64,000 nucleotides of DNA, from assembly GCF_025840185.1 (NCBI RefSeq), contig NZ_JAMPJU010000006.1, forward strand, positions 62,001-126,000, written 5' to 3'. Below the pieces are notes generated by a model, which saw only the letters and a program-made list of their open reading frames with translations, was not told where the DNA came from and made no database searches. Origin of the DNA: Brenneria izbisi. Its GTDB lineage: Bacteria; Pseudomonadota; Gammaproteobacteria; Enterobacterales; Enterobacteriaceae. Shown piece after piece: positions 40,470 to 49,747 of the stretch. Position 1 is the first letter of the stretch. Each line of letters starts with the position of its first letter. Both the position numbers and the translations under genes were made by a program.

Positions 40470-41369
40470 ATGCGAGAACATGGCAGGCGCTTGTACCGTA
40501 TCTTTCTCTCTATGCTGTTTGCTATCGCGCAAAGCGGCCTGTCACAAGCCGAATCATTACCCGGTTCAACGCTGGAGCGAATTCGGCAAACGCAAACGTT
40601 GCGCATTGGTTACGGCATTACACCGCCTTTTTCCTATATTGGCCCCAATGGGCGCGTCATGGGTTACTCCATTGAACTGTGTGAACGGGTGGCGCAATCG
40701 TTGCGGGTCCAGCTTGGGCTGCAACGGATTAATATCGAATATGTCTTTCGTACCCCCAGCAACCGGGTGCAGTTACTCAATAGCGGGATGATGGATATTG
40801 AATGCGTGGCGAGCTCCAACAATGCCGAGCGTCGTCGACGCGTGACGTTTACCCGCAGTCATTTTCTCGTTACCACCTACTATGTCTCATTGGCGAAAAA
40901 TAACCTGCGTACGCTGGCCGATCTGCGCGGCAGGAGCGTAAGCGTCGCACTGGGTACGGTGAACGTCAGCCAGATCACGCAGATGAACCGGGAAAAAAAG
41001 CTGAATCTGTCGATTATCGCGGTCGATACGCTGCAAAAGGCATTCGAGTTGGTTGGTCAGGAAAAGGCGTCCGCTTTTGCGATGGATGATATTCTGCTCC
41101 ATACCATGATCGCCGCCTCGCCCAATCCCCAGGATTATGCGTTATCCAGCGAACCGGTGAGTGAACAGGTGTCTTATGGTTTTATGGTGCGACTTGATGA
41201 TGACGTTTTCAGAAAGGCCGTTAATACCGCGCTGAATCATATTTTTCACAGCGCCGACATGGAAAGCATCTATGCGCGCTGGTTTACCCAGCCGCTGCCA
41301 GGTAGCGGCATCAATTTAAACTGGCCGATGAGTGATAGCCTGAAAGCGGAATTACTCACCCGCGAATAG
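40470..41369 (+). CDS. Periplasmic solute-binding protein, family 3 (orphan) II
   Basis: A 299-residue paralogue of the preceding protein. The signal peptide covers about residues 1-27 (ending LSQA). Key segments align with the first copy: LRIGYGITPPFSYI, GYSIELCERVAQSL, DIECVASSNNAERRRRV, SAFAMDDILLHTMIAASPN and GSGINLNWPMSD. AAGGAGAATGACGT sits before the ATG, 13 bases after its neighbour, so the three genes form one operon. With no transporter partner, both binding proteins probably act as receptors for the GGDEF-EAL membrane protein. The ligand cannot be read from sequence; an acidic or amide amino acid is a guess from the family. Confidence 0.88.
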   Translation: MREHGRRLYRIFLSMLFAIAQSGLSQAESLPGSTLERIRQTQTLRIGYGITPPFSYIGPNGRVMGYSIELCERVAQSLRVQLGLQRINIEYVFRTPSNRVQLLNSGMMDIECVASSNNAERRRRVTFTRSHFLVTTYYVSLAKNNLRTLADLRGRSVSVALGTVNVSQITQMNREKKLNLSIIAVDTLQKAFELVGQEKASAFAMDDILLHTMIAASPNPQDYALSSEPVSEQVSYGFMVRLDDDVFRKAVNTALNHIFHSADMESIYARWFTQPLPGSGINLNWPMSDSLKAELLTRE

Positions 41370-41423
41370 CGGTTACGCGCTGTCCGTCGTCCGGGAGCGG
41401 TAAGTCCTCGTTGGCGGAACGAT

Positions 41424-41759
41424 TTAACTGCCGCGATAGGTGGACCACGACCACGGCGAGATCAAAAACGGCAGATGATAATGACCGCCGTCATCGGGCA
41501 GCGTGAATTCAATTTGGGCGATCACATACAGGGTATCGCGCTGGTGGGCGGCGAACCACGCGCCGATATCGGCGGTCAGTCGGTAATGGCCGCCGGCCAG
41601 CGGTGTCGGCGTCAAATCGCGGATGCGTCCGTCCTGATCGGTCTGGCGCTCAATCAGGCCGCGCCAGCGCTGCGCCTGATACTGTTCCAGCCGCACGGTC
41701 ACCCCTTGCGCCGGCATGCCCAGAGCGGTGTCCAGAATATGTGTGGTAATGGTGTTCAT
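41424..41759 (-). CDS. uraH: 5-hydroxyisourate hydrolase (transthyretin-like)
   Basis: Hydrolyses 5-hydroxyisourate to OHCU in urate breakdown. The 111-residue transthyretin-related protein has His7 in THILDTALG and the diagnostic C-terminal tetrapeptide YRGS. The ATG overlaps the uraD stop by four bases (ATGA), so it is translated after uraD. There is no signal peptide, so it acts in the cytoplasm. The pair corresponds to hpxQT of Klebsiella. It is convergent with the binding-protein operon. Confidence 0.96.
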   Translation of the reverse strand: MNTITTHILDTALGMPAQGVTVRLEQYQAQRWRGLIERQTDQDGRIRDLTPTPLAGGHYRLTADIGAWFAAHQRDTLYVIAQIEFTLPDDGGHYHLPFLISPWSWSTYRGS

Positions 41760-42256
41760 GGTTGTACTATCCCTTCCAGTCGCAATAAGGTGATCTGGCG
41801 TAACTGCGCCAGCGCTTCCTGAATTTCCTGCTGTTCGCTGTTCTGCAAACGTCGCTGTAATTCCTGCAAGATTTCTTCGGCGCTGCGCCCGCTGGCGCGA
41901 ATTAAAAAAACCCGTCCGAACGTCGCTTCATAGCGGGCATTGCCTGCCTGTAGCGCCAAAAGCGCCTCGTTGTGCGCTGGCGTCACTCCGGCCTGTTCCT
42001 GACGCGACAGACGTGCGTGCGCCGCCTCGCCCTGCGGTTTCTCGCCGATACGCGGGTGCGCCGACAGCGCCTGATCCAGATCGCCGATCCGCCAGCCCTC
42101 ACTGGCTTGGGCGGCGGCGGCCAGCAATGCGGCCCGGTCAGGATAGGGACGACCGGAAACCACGCGCGCCGCCCAGTCGGGCAACGCGACGCACGGAGAC
42201 AACAGCGCCGTGGCCTGCGCCGCCTCGATCTGATTGAAATGGTCGAGTGTTATCAC
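41756..42256 (-). CDS. uraD: OHCU decarboxylase
   Basis: Stereospecifically decarboxylates 2-oxo-4-hydroxy-4-carboxy-5-ureidoimidazoline to (S)-allantoin. With a GTG start at 42256 the protein has 166 residues and begins VITLDHFNQIEAAQA; the catalytic histidine is then His67 in ALSAHPRIGEK, the family position. GGAG lies ten bases upstream of GTG, whereas an ATG ten codons earlier (42286) has no ribosome-binding site. First gene of the uraD-uraH unit, divergent from hpxO. Confidence 0.93.
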   Translation of the reverse strand: MITLDHFNQIEAAQATALLSPCVALPDWAARVVSGRPYPDRAALLAAAAQASEGWRIGDLDQALSAHPRIGEKPQGEAAHARLSRQEQAGVTPAHNEALLALQAGNARYEATFGRVFLIRASGRSAEEILQELQRRLQNSEQQEIQEALAQLRQITLLRLEGIVQP

Positions 42257-42570
42257 AATAGGACTGCTCCTGTGTGCCGATGTCATTATGGTTTACTGTA
42301 AACGTGTAGCAATTCATATGCCACGCCGATAATGGCCGTTTAAAAATGCTGCCAGGTTACTTCGCCGGTCATGCAACAAAAGGTTTATCTCTGAGCCAAC
42401 AAGCAACATTAATTTCACTTTTAGCGCAAATTTCCGCTTTTTTGCACAAAAATAGTGCGAACGGGCATTAGCATTGTGGCGCGTTGCGCCTATCTCCCTT
42501 GTATTCAGAGTGATCACCGGGGTTGGTATGCAAATTGCTGGCTTGAAGAGAGCATCTGATGGAGAGCGAT
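42257..42570. promoter_or_regulatory. divergent control region uraD/hpxO
   Basis: A 314-base gap between two divergent transcripts of urate catabolism. It holds a perfect palindrome GTTTAC-T-GTAAAC (42291-42303) and a looser inverted repeat TTGCAC/GTGCGA (42442-42447 and 42455-42460). Either could be an operator for a urate or allantoin regulator; no such regulator gene lies in the window. Confidence 0.5.
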
Positions 42571-43728
42571 ATGAAAGCCTTGGTGATTGGCGCGGGGATC
42601 GGCGGTTTGTCCGCCGCCGTCGCGCTACGCAATATTGGCATCGACTGCGAGGTATTTGAAGCTGTAGAGGCCATCAGACCGGCGGGCGCGGCGATATCGG
42701 TGTGGCCTAACGGCGTGAAATGCATGAACTACCTGGGAATGGGCGACATGATGCGACGCCACGGCGGGCTGATGAACAGCATGGCCTATTGCGATTTCCG
42801 CAGCGGCGATGATCTAACGCGCTTTAGTCTGGAGCCGTTGGTAGAGCGGGTGGGAGAGCGCCCCTATCCGGTGGCGCGGGCGGAACTGCAACAGCACATG
42901 CTGGCGTTCTGGGGAGAGTCGCGCGTGGCGTTCGGTAAGCGGTTGAATCAGGTGCAGGCGGATGACAACGGCGTGCGCATTGGATTCACCGATGGCGGCG
43001 AGGCATATGGCGACTTCCTGATCGCCGCCGACGGCACCCATTCGGCGGTGCGTCCTTACGTGCTGGGTTACGCCCCGGAACGCCGCTATGCCGGCTATGT
43101 CAACTGGAACGGTCTGGTGACGGCGGATGAAACGCTGGCGCCGACCCAGCAATGGACTACCTTCGTCGGCGAGGGCAAACGCGTGTCGCTGATGCCGGTG
43201 GCGGATGGCCGCTTCTACTTCTTCTTTGACGTACCGCTGCCCAAAGGCTTGCCGGAGGATCGCTCCACGCTGCGTGCCGATCTGCAACGCTATTTCGCAG
43301 GCTGGGACGATCGCGTGCAGCGGCTGATTGCCACGCTGGAGCCGCAGACCACCAACCGGATAGAGATCCACGATATTGAACCGTTCAGCCCGCTGGTGCG
43401 AGGCCGGGTCGCGCTGCTGGGGGATGCCGCGCACAGCACTACGCCGGATATCGGGCAGGGCGGCTGCGCGGCGATGGAGGATGCGGTGGTGCTGGCCATG
43501 ACGTTGCAAACCCATTCGCTGGGGATAGAGGATGCGCTGGCGCGGTATCAGGCGCGACGTCTGCCGCGGGTGACGGATCTGGTGCTAAAGGCGCGCAAAC
43601 GTTGCGATATCACCCACGGCAAATCCTGGCCGCACACCCAGGCGTGGTATGACTCGCTGCGCAGCGAAACGGGCGAGCACATTATGGCCGGTCTGTATGA
43701 CACCATCGTCGGCGGTCCGTTGGGCTGA
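42571..43728 (+). CDS. hpxO: FAD-dependent urate hydroxylase
   Basis: NADH- and FAD-dependent monooxygenase that hydroxylates urate to 5-hydroxyisourate; it replaces urate oxidase in Klebsiella and relatives. The 385 residues (Klebsiella HpxO 384) show the FAD fold MKALVIGAGIGGLSAAVAL, the HpxO-specific region AGYVNWNGLV and the second FAD motif GDAAHSTTPDIGQGGCAAMED. The C-terminus is DTIVGGPLG, like Klebsiella. ATG 42571 with GGAGAG upstream is preferred to one four codons earlier. It is followed by xdhAB after 94 bases, possibly one transcript. Confidence 0.95.
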   Translation: MKALVIGAGIGGLSAAVALRNIGIDCEVFEAVEAIRPAGAAISVWPNGVKCMNYLGMGDMMRRHGGLMNSMAYCDFRSGDDLTRFSLEPLVERVGERPYPVARAELQQHMLAFWGESRVAFGKRLNQVQADDNGVRIGFTDGGEAYGDFLIAADGTHSAVRPYVLGYAPERRYAGYVNWNGLVTADETLAPTQQWTTFVGEGKRVSLMPVADGRFYFFFDVPLPKGLPEDRSTLRADLQRYFAGWDDRVQRLIATLEPQTTNRIEIHDIEPFSPLVRGRVALLGDAAHSTTPDIGQGGCAAMEDAVVLAMTLQTHSLGIEDALARYQARRLPRVTDLVLKARKRCDITHGKSWPHTQAWYDSLRSETGEHIMAGLYDTIVGGPLG

Positions 43729-43822
43729 CGGTGTGGTTCCTTTATCGGTGCGGCTGCGTGCGCCATGCCGCTGTCACCAATTACCGGCCCGTCGACCGGA
43801 GTGACGTTAGACAGGAGAACCA

Positions 43823-45247
43823 ATGATTGAATTCCTGCTTGGATCGACGCTGGTCAGCGAAACATCCGTTGATCCGAATACCACCGTACTCAACTACTTG
43901 CGCCTACAACGAGGGCGTACCGGCACTAAAGAGGGCTGCGCGTCCGGTGATTGCGGGGCCTGTACCGTCGTCGTGGCGGAGGTAGAGGATGATCGGCTGC
44001 GGTATCGCAGCATCAACGCCTGCCTGACATTATTGTCCGCGCTGCATGGCAGGCAGTTGCTGACCGTGGAAGATCTTCGTCAACAGGGACAACTGCATCC
44101 GGTGCAACAGGCGCTGGTGAAGCATCATGCCTCGCAGTGCGGCTTCTGTACGCCGGGCATCGTCATGTCGTTATTTGCCCTGCACAAGCACCCGGAAGCG
44201 GAGGCGCGTCACAGCCAGGCGTTGAGCGGCAACCTGTGCCGTTGTACCGGTTACCGGCCGATTGCCGATGCCGCGCGCGAATGCGATCGCGCGCTGGCTG
44301 ATAGTTTCAGTCAGGATGAGCGGCAAACCGTCGCCAGACTGCGGGCGATTGCAGGGCCGGCAACGCTCACCGGCGCGGGCCATCACTGTCAGATCCCGAC
44401 GGATCTGGCGCAGTTGGATGCCGCTATCGCCGGCGCGCCCGACGCCCGCCTGATGGCGGGCGGCACCGATCTGGCGCTGGAGATAACTCAACATCGACGC
44501 GTCTTATCGCACTTGATTGATATCAGTCAGGTGGCGGAACTGCATACGCAGGAAGCCAGACCAGACAGTTTGCTGATTGGCGCGGCGGTGACGCTGAGTG
44601 ACTGTGAAACCTTTCTACAATCTCATCTGCCTGCGTTCAGCAAGATGCTGACCCGCTTTGCCTCGCGCCAGATCCGTAACCGCGGCACGCTGGGCGGCAA
44701 CCTTGCCAACGCTTCTCCTATCGGCGATGGCGCGCCGACGCTGCTGGCATTGGGCGCCCGGCTGCGGCTGCGTTGCCGTGGGCAGGAGCGGGAACTCCCG
44801 CTGGAGCAATTCTTTTTGAGTTACCGCCAGACTGCGTTACAGCCGGGCGAATATATTCGTCAGATTGTCATCCCGCGTCCGGCGACGACGCAGCGGCTGC
44901 TGATCGCTAAAGTATCCAAGCGGCGAGAGGACGATATTTCCGCAGTGTTTGCCGCTTGTCTGCTGGAGTTGTGCGACGAGCAGGTGGCGAGCGTGCGGCT
45001 GGCCTACGGCGGCATGGCGGCGATCCCGGCACGAGCGGCGGGCGCCGAAGCCGCGTTGCTGGGACGGCGGATGGATGCCTCGGCGCTGGCGGATGCGGCG
45101 CAGGCGCTGGCTCAGGATTTCGCGCCGATCAGCGATCTGCGCGCCAGCAGCCACTATCGGCTGCGGGTGGCGCAGAATCTGCTGCGCCGTTTTGCCTTAT
45201 CCAGCCACCTGTCGGCGGCGCAACTGGAGGTTGATGACTATGTCTGA
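43823..45247 (+). CDS. xdhA: Xanthine dehydrogenase small subunit (FeS/FAD)
   Basis: Electron-transfer subunit of an XdhAB-type molybdenum hydroxylase that converts hypoxanthine and xanthine to urate. The plant-type [2Fe-2S] cluster is bound by C39, C44, C47 and C67 and the second by C106, C109, C139 and C141 (QCGFCTPG, NLCRCTGYRPI). A FAD domain of the CO-dehydrogenase flavoprotein type follows (LMAGGTDLALE, RNRGTLGGNLANASPIGD). The 474 residues are usual for bacterial XdhA. Shine-Dalgarno ACAGGAGAACC precedes the ATG. The 3' end overlaps xdhB by eight bases. Confidence 0.95.
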   Translation: MIEFLLGSTLVSETSVDPNTTVLNYLRLQRGRTGTKEGCASGDCGACTVVVAEVEDDRLRYRSINACLTLLSALHGRQLLTVEDLRQQGQLHPVQQALVKHHASQCGFCTPGIVMSLFALHKHPEAEARHSQALSGNLCRCTGYRPIADAARECDRALADSFSQDERQTVARLRAIAGPATLTGAGHHCQIPTDLAQLDAAIAGAPDARLMAGGTDLALEITQHRRVLSHLIDISQVAELHTQEARPDSLLIGAAVTLSDCETFLQSHLPAFSKMLTRFASRQIRNRGTLGGNLANASPIGDGAPTLLALGARLRLRCRGQERELPLEQFFLSYRQTALQPGEYIRQIVIPRPATTQRLLIAKVSKRREDDISAVFAACLLELCDEQVASVRLAYGGMAAIPARAAGAEAALLGRRMDASALADAAQALAQDFAPISDLRASSHYRLRVAQNLLRRFALSSHLSAAQLEVDDYV

Positions 45248-47579
45248 AACGTCTTTCGGCCCTGAGGTTGATGATCGCCGGCAACGGTTTACCGAACCTG
45301 CCGTTGGTCAGGTCGGCAAATCGCTGCCCCATGAGAGCGCTGAACGCCATGTGAGCGGCGAGGCGTTGTACATCGACGACAGGCCGGGAATGGCTGGCGC
45401 TCTGCATCTGGCGCCCCGACTGAGCGAACACGCGCATGCCCGCATCCTCGGCATCGATATCGCCCCTTGCTATCGCATCCCCGGCGTCGAGAAAGTGATC
45501 ACCTGGCAGGACGTGCCGGGCGAGTTGGACGTCGGCCCGTTGGTGCCTGGCGATCCGCTGCTGGCGCGTGACGAAGTGACCTATCTGGGGCAAGTGGTGC
45601 TGGTGGTGGCCGCCATTGATGAGGACACCGCCCGCCGTGCCGCCGCTGCCGCGGTGATCGACTATCAGCCGTTGCCCGCCCTGCTGGATGTTGAGGAAGC
45701 GCTGGCGCGTGGCGAATTCGTCGATCAACCGCACCAGCACCGGCGCGGCGATGCTGACGCGGCGCTGGCCGCGGCGACGCACCGGTTGACGGGACGGCTG
45801 CATATTGGCGGACAGGAGCATTTTTATCTGGAAGGACAGGCGGCGATGGTGGCGCCGGAAGAAAACGGCATGCTGGTGTACAGTTCGACCCAGAATCCCA
45901 CCGAGGTGCAGAAGCTGGTGGCGTCGGTGCTGGGGCTGCATCAGCATGACGTTACGGTGGACACGCGGCGCATGGGCGGCGGTTTCGGCGGCAAAGAAAC
46001 CCAGGCGGCGGGCATCGCTTGTTTGTGCGCGGTGGCGGCCCGTATTACCGGGCGCATGGCGCGCATGCGGCTCAATCGGCGCGACGACATGCTGATGACC
46101 GGCAAACGGCATCCGTTTCTGGTGCGTTATCAGGTGGGCTACGACGATCAGGGCCTGCTGCTGGCCCTGAAACTGGATTTGATCGCCAATTGCGGTCACT
46201 CGGCGGATCTGTCGGGATCGATTGTCGATCGCGCCATGTTTCATGCCGACAACGCTTACTACCTGAGTGATGTGATCATCACCGGTTATCGCTGCCGCAC
46301 CCATACCGCGTCTAATACTGCGTTTCGCGGTTTCGGCGGGCCGCAGGGAATGATGGCCATCGAAAATATCATGGATGCTATCGCCCGCGAGCGCGGACGG
46401 GATGCGCTCGCGGTGCGTCGGCTAAATTATTACCGCGATCCGCAGCGTAACGTTACCCATTACGGCCAGCAGGTGGAAGACAACCTGCTGGAAGAGATGA
46501 CCGAACAGTTGTGTCGCAGCGCGCAGTACGCGCAGCGACGGGCGGAGATTGACGCCTGGAACCGCGCCGATCCGGTGCTGCGCCGCGGGCTGGCGCTAAC
46601 GCCGGTCAAATTCGGCATCTCCTTTACCGCCAGCTTTCTCAATCAGGCCGGCGCGCTGCTGCTGATGTATACCGACGGCACCCTGCAACTCAACCACGGC
46701 GGCACCGAAATGGGACAAGGGCTGCATACCAAGGTCATCCAGGTGGTGGCCAGCGTATTGGGCGTGTCGCCGGAGAATATCCGCATCACCGCCACCAGTA
46801 CCGGCAAGGTGCCTAATACCTCGCCTACCGCCGCCTCTTCCGGCACCGACCTTAACGGCAAAGCGGCGGAACAGGCGGCGTTGACCTTGAAACAACGGCT
46901 GGTGGATCTGCTGTGCCGCGAGTATGGCCTGACCGCCAGCGACATCGACTTTAATAACGGACTGGCGCGCGCCGGTGAACGGCTGATGACGCTGGCAGAG
47001 GTGGCGAAACTGGCGCATTTCCGTCAGGTGTCGCTGGCCAGCCAGGGTTATTATTCCACGCCTACAGTGCACTACGACCGTAGCAACGCGCACGGCAGCC
47101 CGTTCTACTATTTCGCTTACGGCATGGCGTGCGCCGAAGTGGTGGTGGATACCTTAACCGGCGAATACCGGGTGACTCAGGTGGATATCCTGCATGACGT
47201 CGGCGCCTCGCTGAATCCGGCTATCGACATCGGCCAGGTGGAGGGCGGTTTTGTGCAAGGCATGGGCTGGCTGACCAGCGAAGAACTGGTATGGAACGAC
47301 GAGGGCCGTCTGCTGACCGACGGCCCCGCCAGCTACAAGATCCCCACGTTCGGCGACAGGCCAATGCGTTTCAATGTCCGTCTGGTGGAGAACCGGGCCA
47401 ACCCGAAACAAACCGTGTTTCACTCCAAAGCGGTGGGGGAGCCGCCGTTTATGCTGGCGATTGCGGTATGGTGCGCGTTAGGCGACGCGGTGGCCGGGCC
47501 ACACGGGAAAGCGGTGCGGCTGGATGCGCCCGCCACGCCGGAACGGGTATTGGCAGCGATTGAAGCGATGCGATCATAG
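45240..47579 (+). CDS. xdhB: Xanthine dehydrogenase large subunit (molybdopterin)
   Basis: The molybdenum-binding subunit. The 779 residues match the usual bacterial XdhB length (about 780). Characteristic segments are RRMGGGFGGKETQAAG, TAFRGFGGPQGMMAIE, TEMGQGLHTKVIQVVA, and the active-site glutamate region AVGEPPFMLAIAV near the C-terminus. The start at 45240 overlaps xdhA (ATGTCTGA), with GGAGG nine bases upstream; the open frame extends further back inside xdhA but only as a shadow. It needs XdhC for insertion of the sulfurated cofactor. Confidence 0.96.
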   Translation: MSETSFGPEVDDRRQRFTEPAVGQVGKSLPHESAERHVSGEALYIDDRPGMAGALHLAPRLSEHAHARILGIDIAPCYRIPGVEKVITWQDVPGELDVGPLVPGDPLLARDEVTYLGQVVLVVAAIDEDTARRAAAAAVIDYQPLPALLDVEEALARGEFVDQPHQHRRGDADAALAAATHRLTGRLHIGGQEHFYLEGQAAMVAPEENGMLVYSSTQNPTEVQKLVASVLGLHQHDVTVDTRRMGGGFGGKETQAAGIACLCAVAARITGRMARMRLNRRDDMLMTGKRHPFLVRYQVGYDDQGLLLALKLDLIANCGHSADLSGSIVDRAMFHADNAYYLSDVIITGYRCRTHTASNTAFRGFGGPQGMMAIENIMDAIARERGRDALAVRRLNYYRDPQRNVTHYGQQVEDNLLEEMTEQLCRSAQYAQRRAEIDAWNRADPVLRRGLALTPVKFGISFTASFLNQAGALLLMYTDGTLQLNHGGTEMGQGLHTKVIQVVASVLGVSPENIRITATSTGKVPNTSPTAASSGTDLNGKAAEQAALTLKQRLVDLLCREYGLTASDIDFNNGLARAGERLMTLAEVAKLAHFRQVSLASQGYYSTPTVHYDRSNAHGSPFYYFAYGMACAEVVVDTLTGEYRVTQVDILHDVGASLNPAIDIGQVEGGFVQGMGWLTSEELVWNDEGRLLTDGPASYKIPTFGDRPMRFNVRLVENRANPKQTVFHSKAVGEPPFMLAIAVWCALGDAVAGPHGKAVRLDAPATPERVLAAIEAMRS

Positions 47580-47594
47580 GCTGTCTCAACAGGA

Positions 47595-47623
47595 GCAACG
47601 GCAGAGGATCACCACGCCGTTGC
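47595..47623 (+). terminator. hairpin after xdhB
   Basis: GCAACGGC (47595-47602) pairs with GCCGTTGC (47616-47623) around a 13-base loop. There is no U-tract. The rest of the 296-base gap to the transporter genes is AT-rich after 47690 and probably carries their promoter. Confidence 0.35.
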
Positions 47624-47875
47624 ACTGTATCGGCGCACCAGAATGAGACGTCCGGTGAACGGTTCAGCGCTATCGTTGCCGACGATGAAATGAGTTTTAT
47701 ATTTCATATCAAAGAATTAATAAATATAACCCGATGATGGCGACCTGGTATCGATGTTGTTTTATTTGGCACAGTTGTTTTGGTTTTTATGTTTTTCTGA
47801 AAATGTTGTGCCAATCGTTATCCATAGCCAGCTGTCGGCTGCCCGACATGACCCTGACAAAAGGAAAGTAAAACG

Positions 47876-48913
47876 ATGCTGATCCCCTGGTTTCACTCGC
47901 TGTCTCAACTGTATCGCGCGGCTGTGTTCGCCGCCGCCGCTCTGTCGCTGACTGCCAATGCCGCCGAACCGGTAAAGGTCAAATTTTCTCTCGACTGGCG
48001 TTTTGAAGGCCCTTCCGCGCCGTTTCTCATGGCGCAGGCCAAGGGCTATTTCCGTGATGAAGGATTGGATGTGACGATTGATTCCGGCAATGGTTCGTCC
48101 GGCGCCGTCACTCGCGTCGCCACCGGCGCTTATGACATGGCTTTTGCTGATTTCAACTCGCTGGTCGAGCAGGAATCACAGCATCCGGGCATGGGGATCA
48201 AAGGCGTGTATATGCTCTACAACTCCACGCCCGCCGCCATTTTCGTATTGAAAAGTTCAGGCATCACCACGCCGGAACAGCTTCGCGGCAAGACGCTGGC
48301 GGCGCCGGTGTTCGAAGCCTCACGCAAGTCCTGGCCCGCGCTGGCGCAAAAGGCCGGTATCAATAAGGACGATGTCACCTGGCAAACGGTGGATTCCACC
48401 GTCAGCGCCAACATGCTGGTGCGGCGCAACGTGGACGGCATCGCCAACTTCTTTTTCACCGGTCTGCTGAATCTGGAGGCCCGTGGGCTGAAAGAGAGCG
48501 ATCTGGTGATCTTTCCCTATGCCGACTACGGCGTGAACCTGTACGGCAATACTGTGATCGCCAGCAAAAACATGCTGGATAACCATCCTGAGGCGGTAAA
48601 AGGATTCCTGCGCGCGCTGAACAGAGCGCTGAAAGAGACGCTGGCCGATCCAGAAGCCGCGGTGCAGTTCGTCAAGCAGAAGGATCAACTGATCAATGTC
48701 GCGCTGGAAAGCCGCCGTCTGAAGCTGGTGATCGATAAGCTGATCATCACGCCGGAAAGCCGTCGACTGGGGCTGGGCGATGTGGACCCGGCGCGGATGC
48801 GGCAATCCATTACCACCCTTGTTGACGCTTTCGGTCTGAAAAACGCCCCGGACAGCACCACATTGTTTACCAACGAGATGCTGCCCGCGTTGGCTGAACG
48901 CACGTTGCCGTAA
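47876..48913 (+). CDS. ABC transporter substrate-binding protein, NMT1/THI5 type
   Basis: A 345-residue periplasmic binding protein with a signal peptide (about residues 1-29, ending ANAA). It belongs to the SsuA/THI5-like family: VKVKFSLDWRFEGPSAPFLM, AQAKGYFRDEGLDVTIDSG, GAYDMAFADFNSLVEQES. The related family members bind pyrimidines, sulfonates, nitrate or purine-like heterocycles. Its place between xdhAB and xdhC-guaD suggests a purine base or breakdown product (guanine, xanthine, urate or allantoin); that is inference. AAAGGAAAG precedes the ATG. It leads an SBP-ATPase-permease operon. Confidence 0.85.
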   Translation: MLIPWFHSLSQLYRAAVFAAAALSLTANAAEPVKVKFSLDWRFEGPSAPFLMAQAKGYFRDEGLDVTIDSGNGSSGAVTRVATGAYDMAFADFNSLVEQESQHPGMGIKGVYMLYNSTPAAIFVLKSSGITTPEQLRGKTLAAPVFEASRKSWPALAQKAGINKDDVTWQTVDSTVSANMLVRRNVDGIANFFFTGLLNLEARGLKESDLVIFPYADYGVNLYGNTVIASKNMLDNHPEAVKGFLRALNRALKETLADPEAAVQFVKQKDQLINVALESRRLKLVIDKLIITPESRRLGLGDVDPARMRQSITTLVDAFGLKNAPDSTTLFTNEMLPALAERTLP

Positions 48914-48952
48914 TCCGTAATGTTTAACCGTGGTTAACGGAGAGGGAACCAG

Positions 48953-49735
48953 ATGAGCTTCGTGAAATTTGATAATGTCAGCCTGGCTTACAACGCCGAT
49001 GGTCAACTGGCGATTAAAGACATTAATTTCCAGATTAATGAAAACGAGTTTGTAGCGCTGGTCGGGCCATCTGGCTGTGGTAAATCCACTTTTATGAAAT
49101 TGACGTCAGGTCTGATTTCCCCCACGCAAGGCTATGTTTTTGTCAACAATCGCGAGGTGAAAGGGCCGCAGAAAGGGGTGGGCATGGCGTTTCAGGCGTC
49201 CAATCTGTTGCCGTGGCGCACCACCTTACAGAACATCATGCTGCCGATGGAAATTGTTGAGCCATTCCGCAGTACGTTGCGCCGCCAACGCAAGGCGTAC
49301 GAAGAACAGGCGCGTGCGTTGCTGGCGTGCGTGGGCCTGGCGGGATGCGAGGACAAATATCCCTGGGAACTGTCCGGCGGCATGCAGCAACGCGCCTCTA
49401 TTTGTCGGGCGCTGATCCACAAACCGCGACTGCTGATGCTCGACGAACCATTCGGCGCGCTGGACGCCTTCACCCGTGAGGAACTGTGGTGCATGGTGCG
49501 CGATCTGTGGCAGGACTCGCCGTTTACCGTGGTGCTGGTGACGCATGATCTGCGGGAGGCGGTATTTCTGGCCGATACAGTATATGTGATGAGCACCCGG
49601 CCAGGACAGATCGTCAGCCGCCGTACTATCGATCTGCCGCGTCCCCGGCAAATCGACGTCACCTTCACTGATGCCTTCTCAGCCCATGTGCTGGCGCTGC
49701 GCGGGCATATCTCTTCCGTGCGTTCTTCGCAATAA
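48953..49735 (+). CDS. ABC transporter ATP-binding protein (nitrate/taurine type)
   Basis: A 260-residue ATPase. It shows Walker A GPSGCGKST, the Q-loop region GMAFQASNLLPWR, the signature LSGGMQQRASICRAL, Walker B LLMLDEPFGALD and the switch VTHDLREAVFLAD. It belongs to the SsuB/TauB/NrtD group that pairs with NMT1-type binding proteins. GAGAGGGAACC stands before the ATG, 39 bases after the binding-protein gene. It powers the importer predicted for purine-related substrates. Confidence 0.93.
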   Translation: MSFVKFDNVSLAYNADGQLAIKDINFQINENEFVALVGPSGCGKSTFMKLTSGLISPTQGYVFVNNREVKGPQKGVGMAFQASNLLPWRTTLQNIMLPMEIVEPFRSTLRRQRKAYEEQARALLACVGLAGCEDKYPWELSGGMQQRASICRALIHKPRLLMLDEPFGALDAFTREELWCMVRDLWQDSPFTVVLVTHDLREAVFLADTVYVMSTRPGQIVSRRTIDLPRPRQIDVTFTDAFSAHVLALRGHISSVRSSQ

Positions 49736-49747
49736 AGGCGTTTATCC

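Noticed and set aside
45129-46304. 391-codon open frame antisense to xdhAB
   Set aside because: Shadow frame; composition typical of reversed coding sequence.
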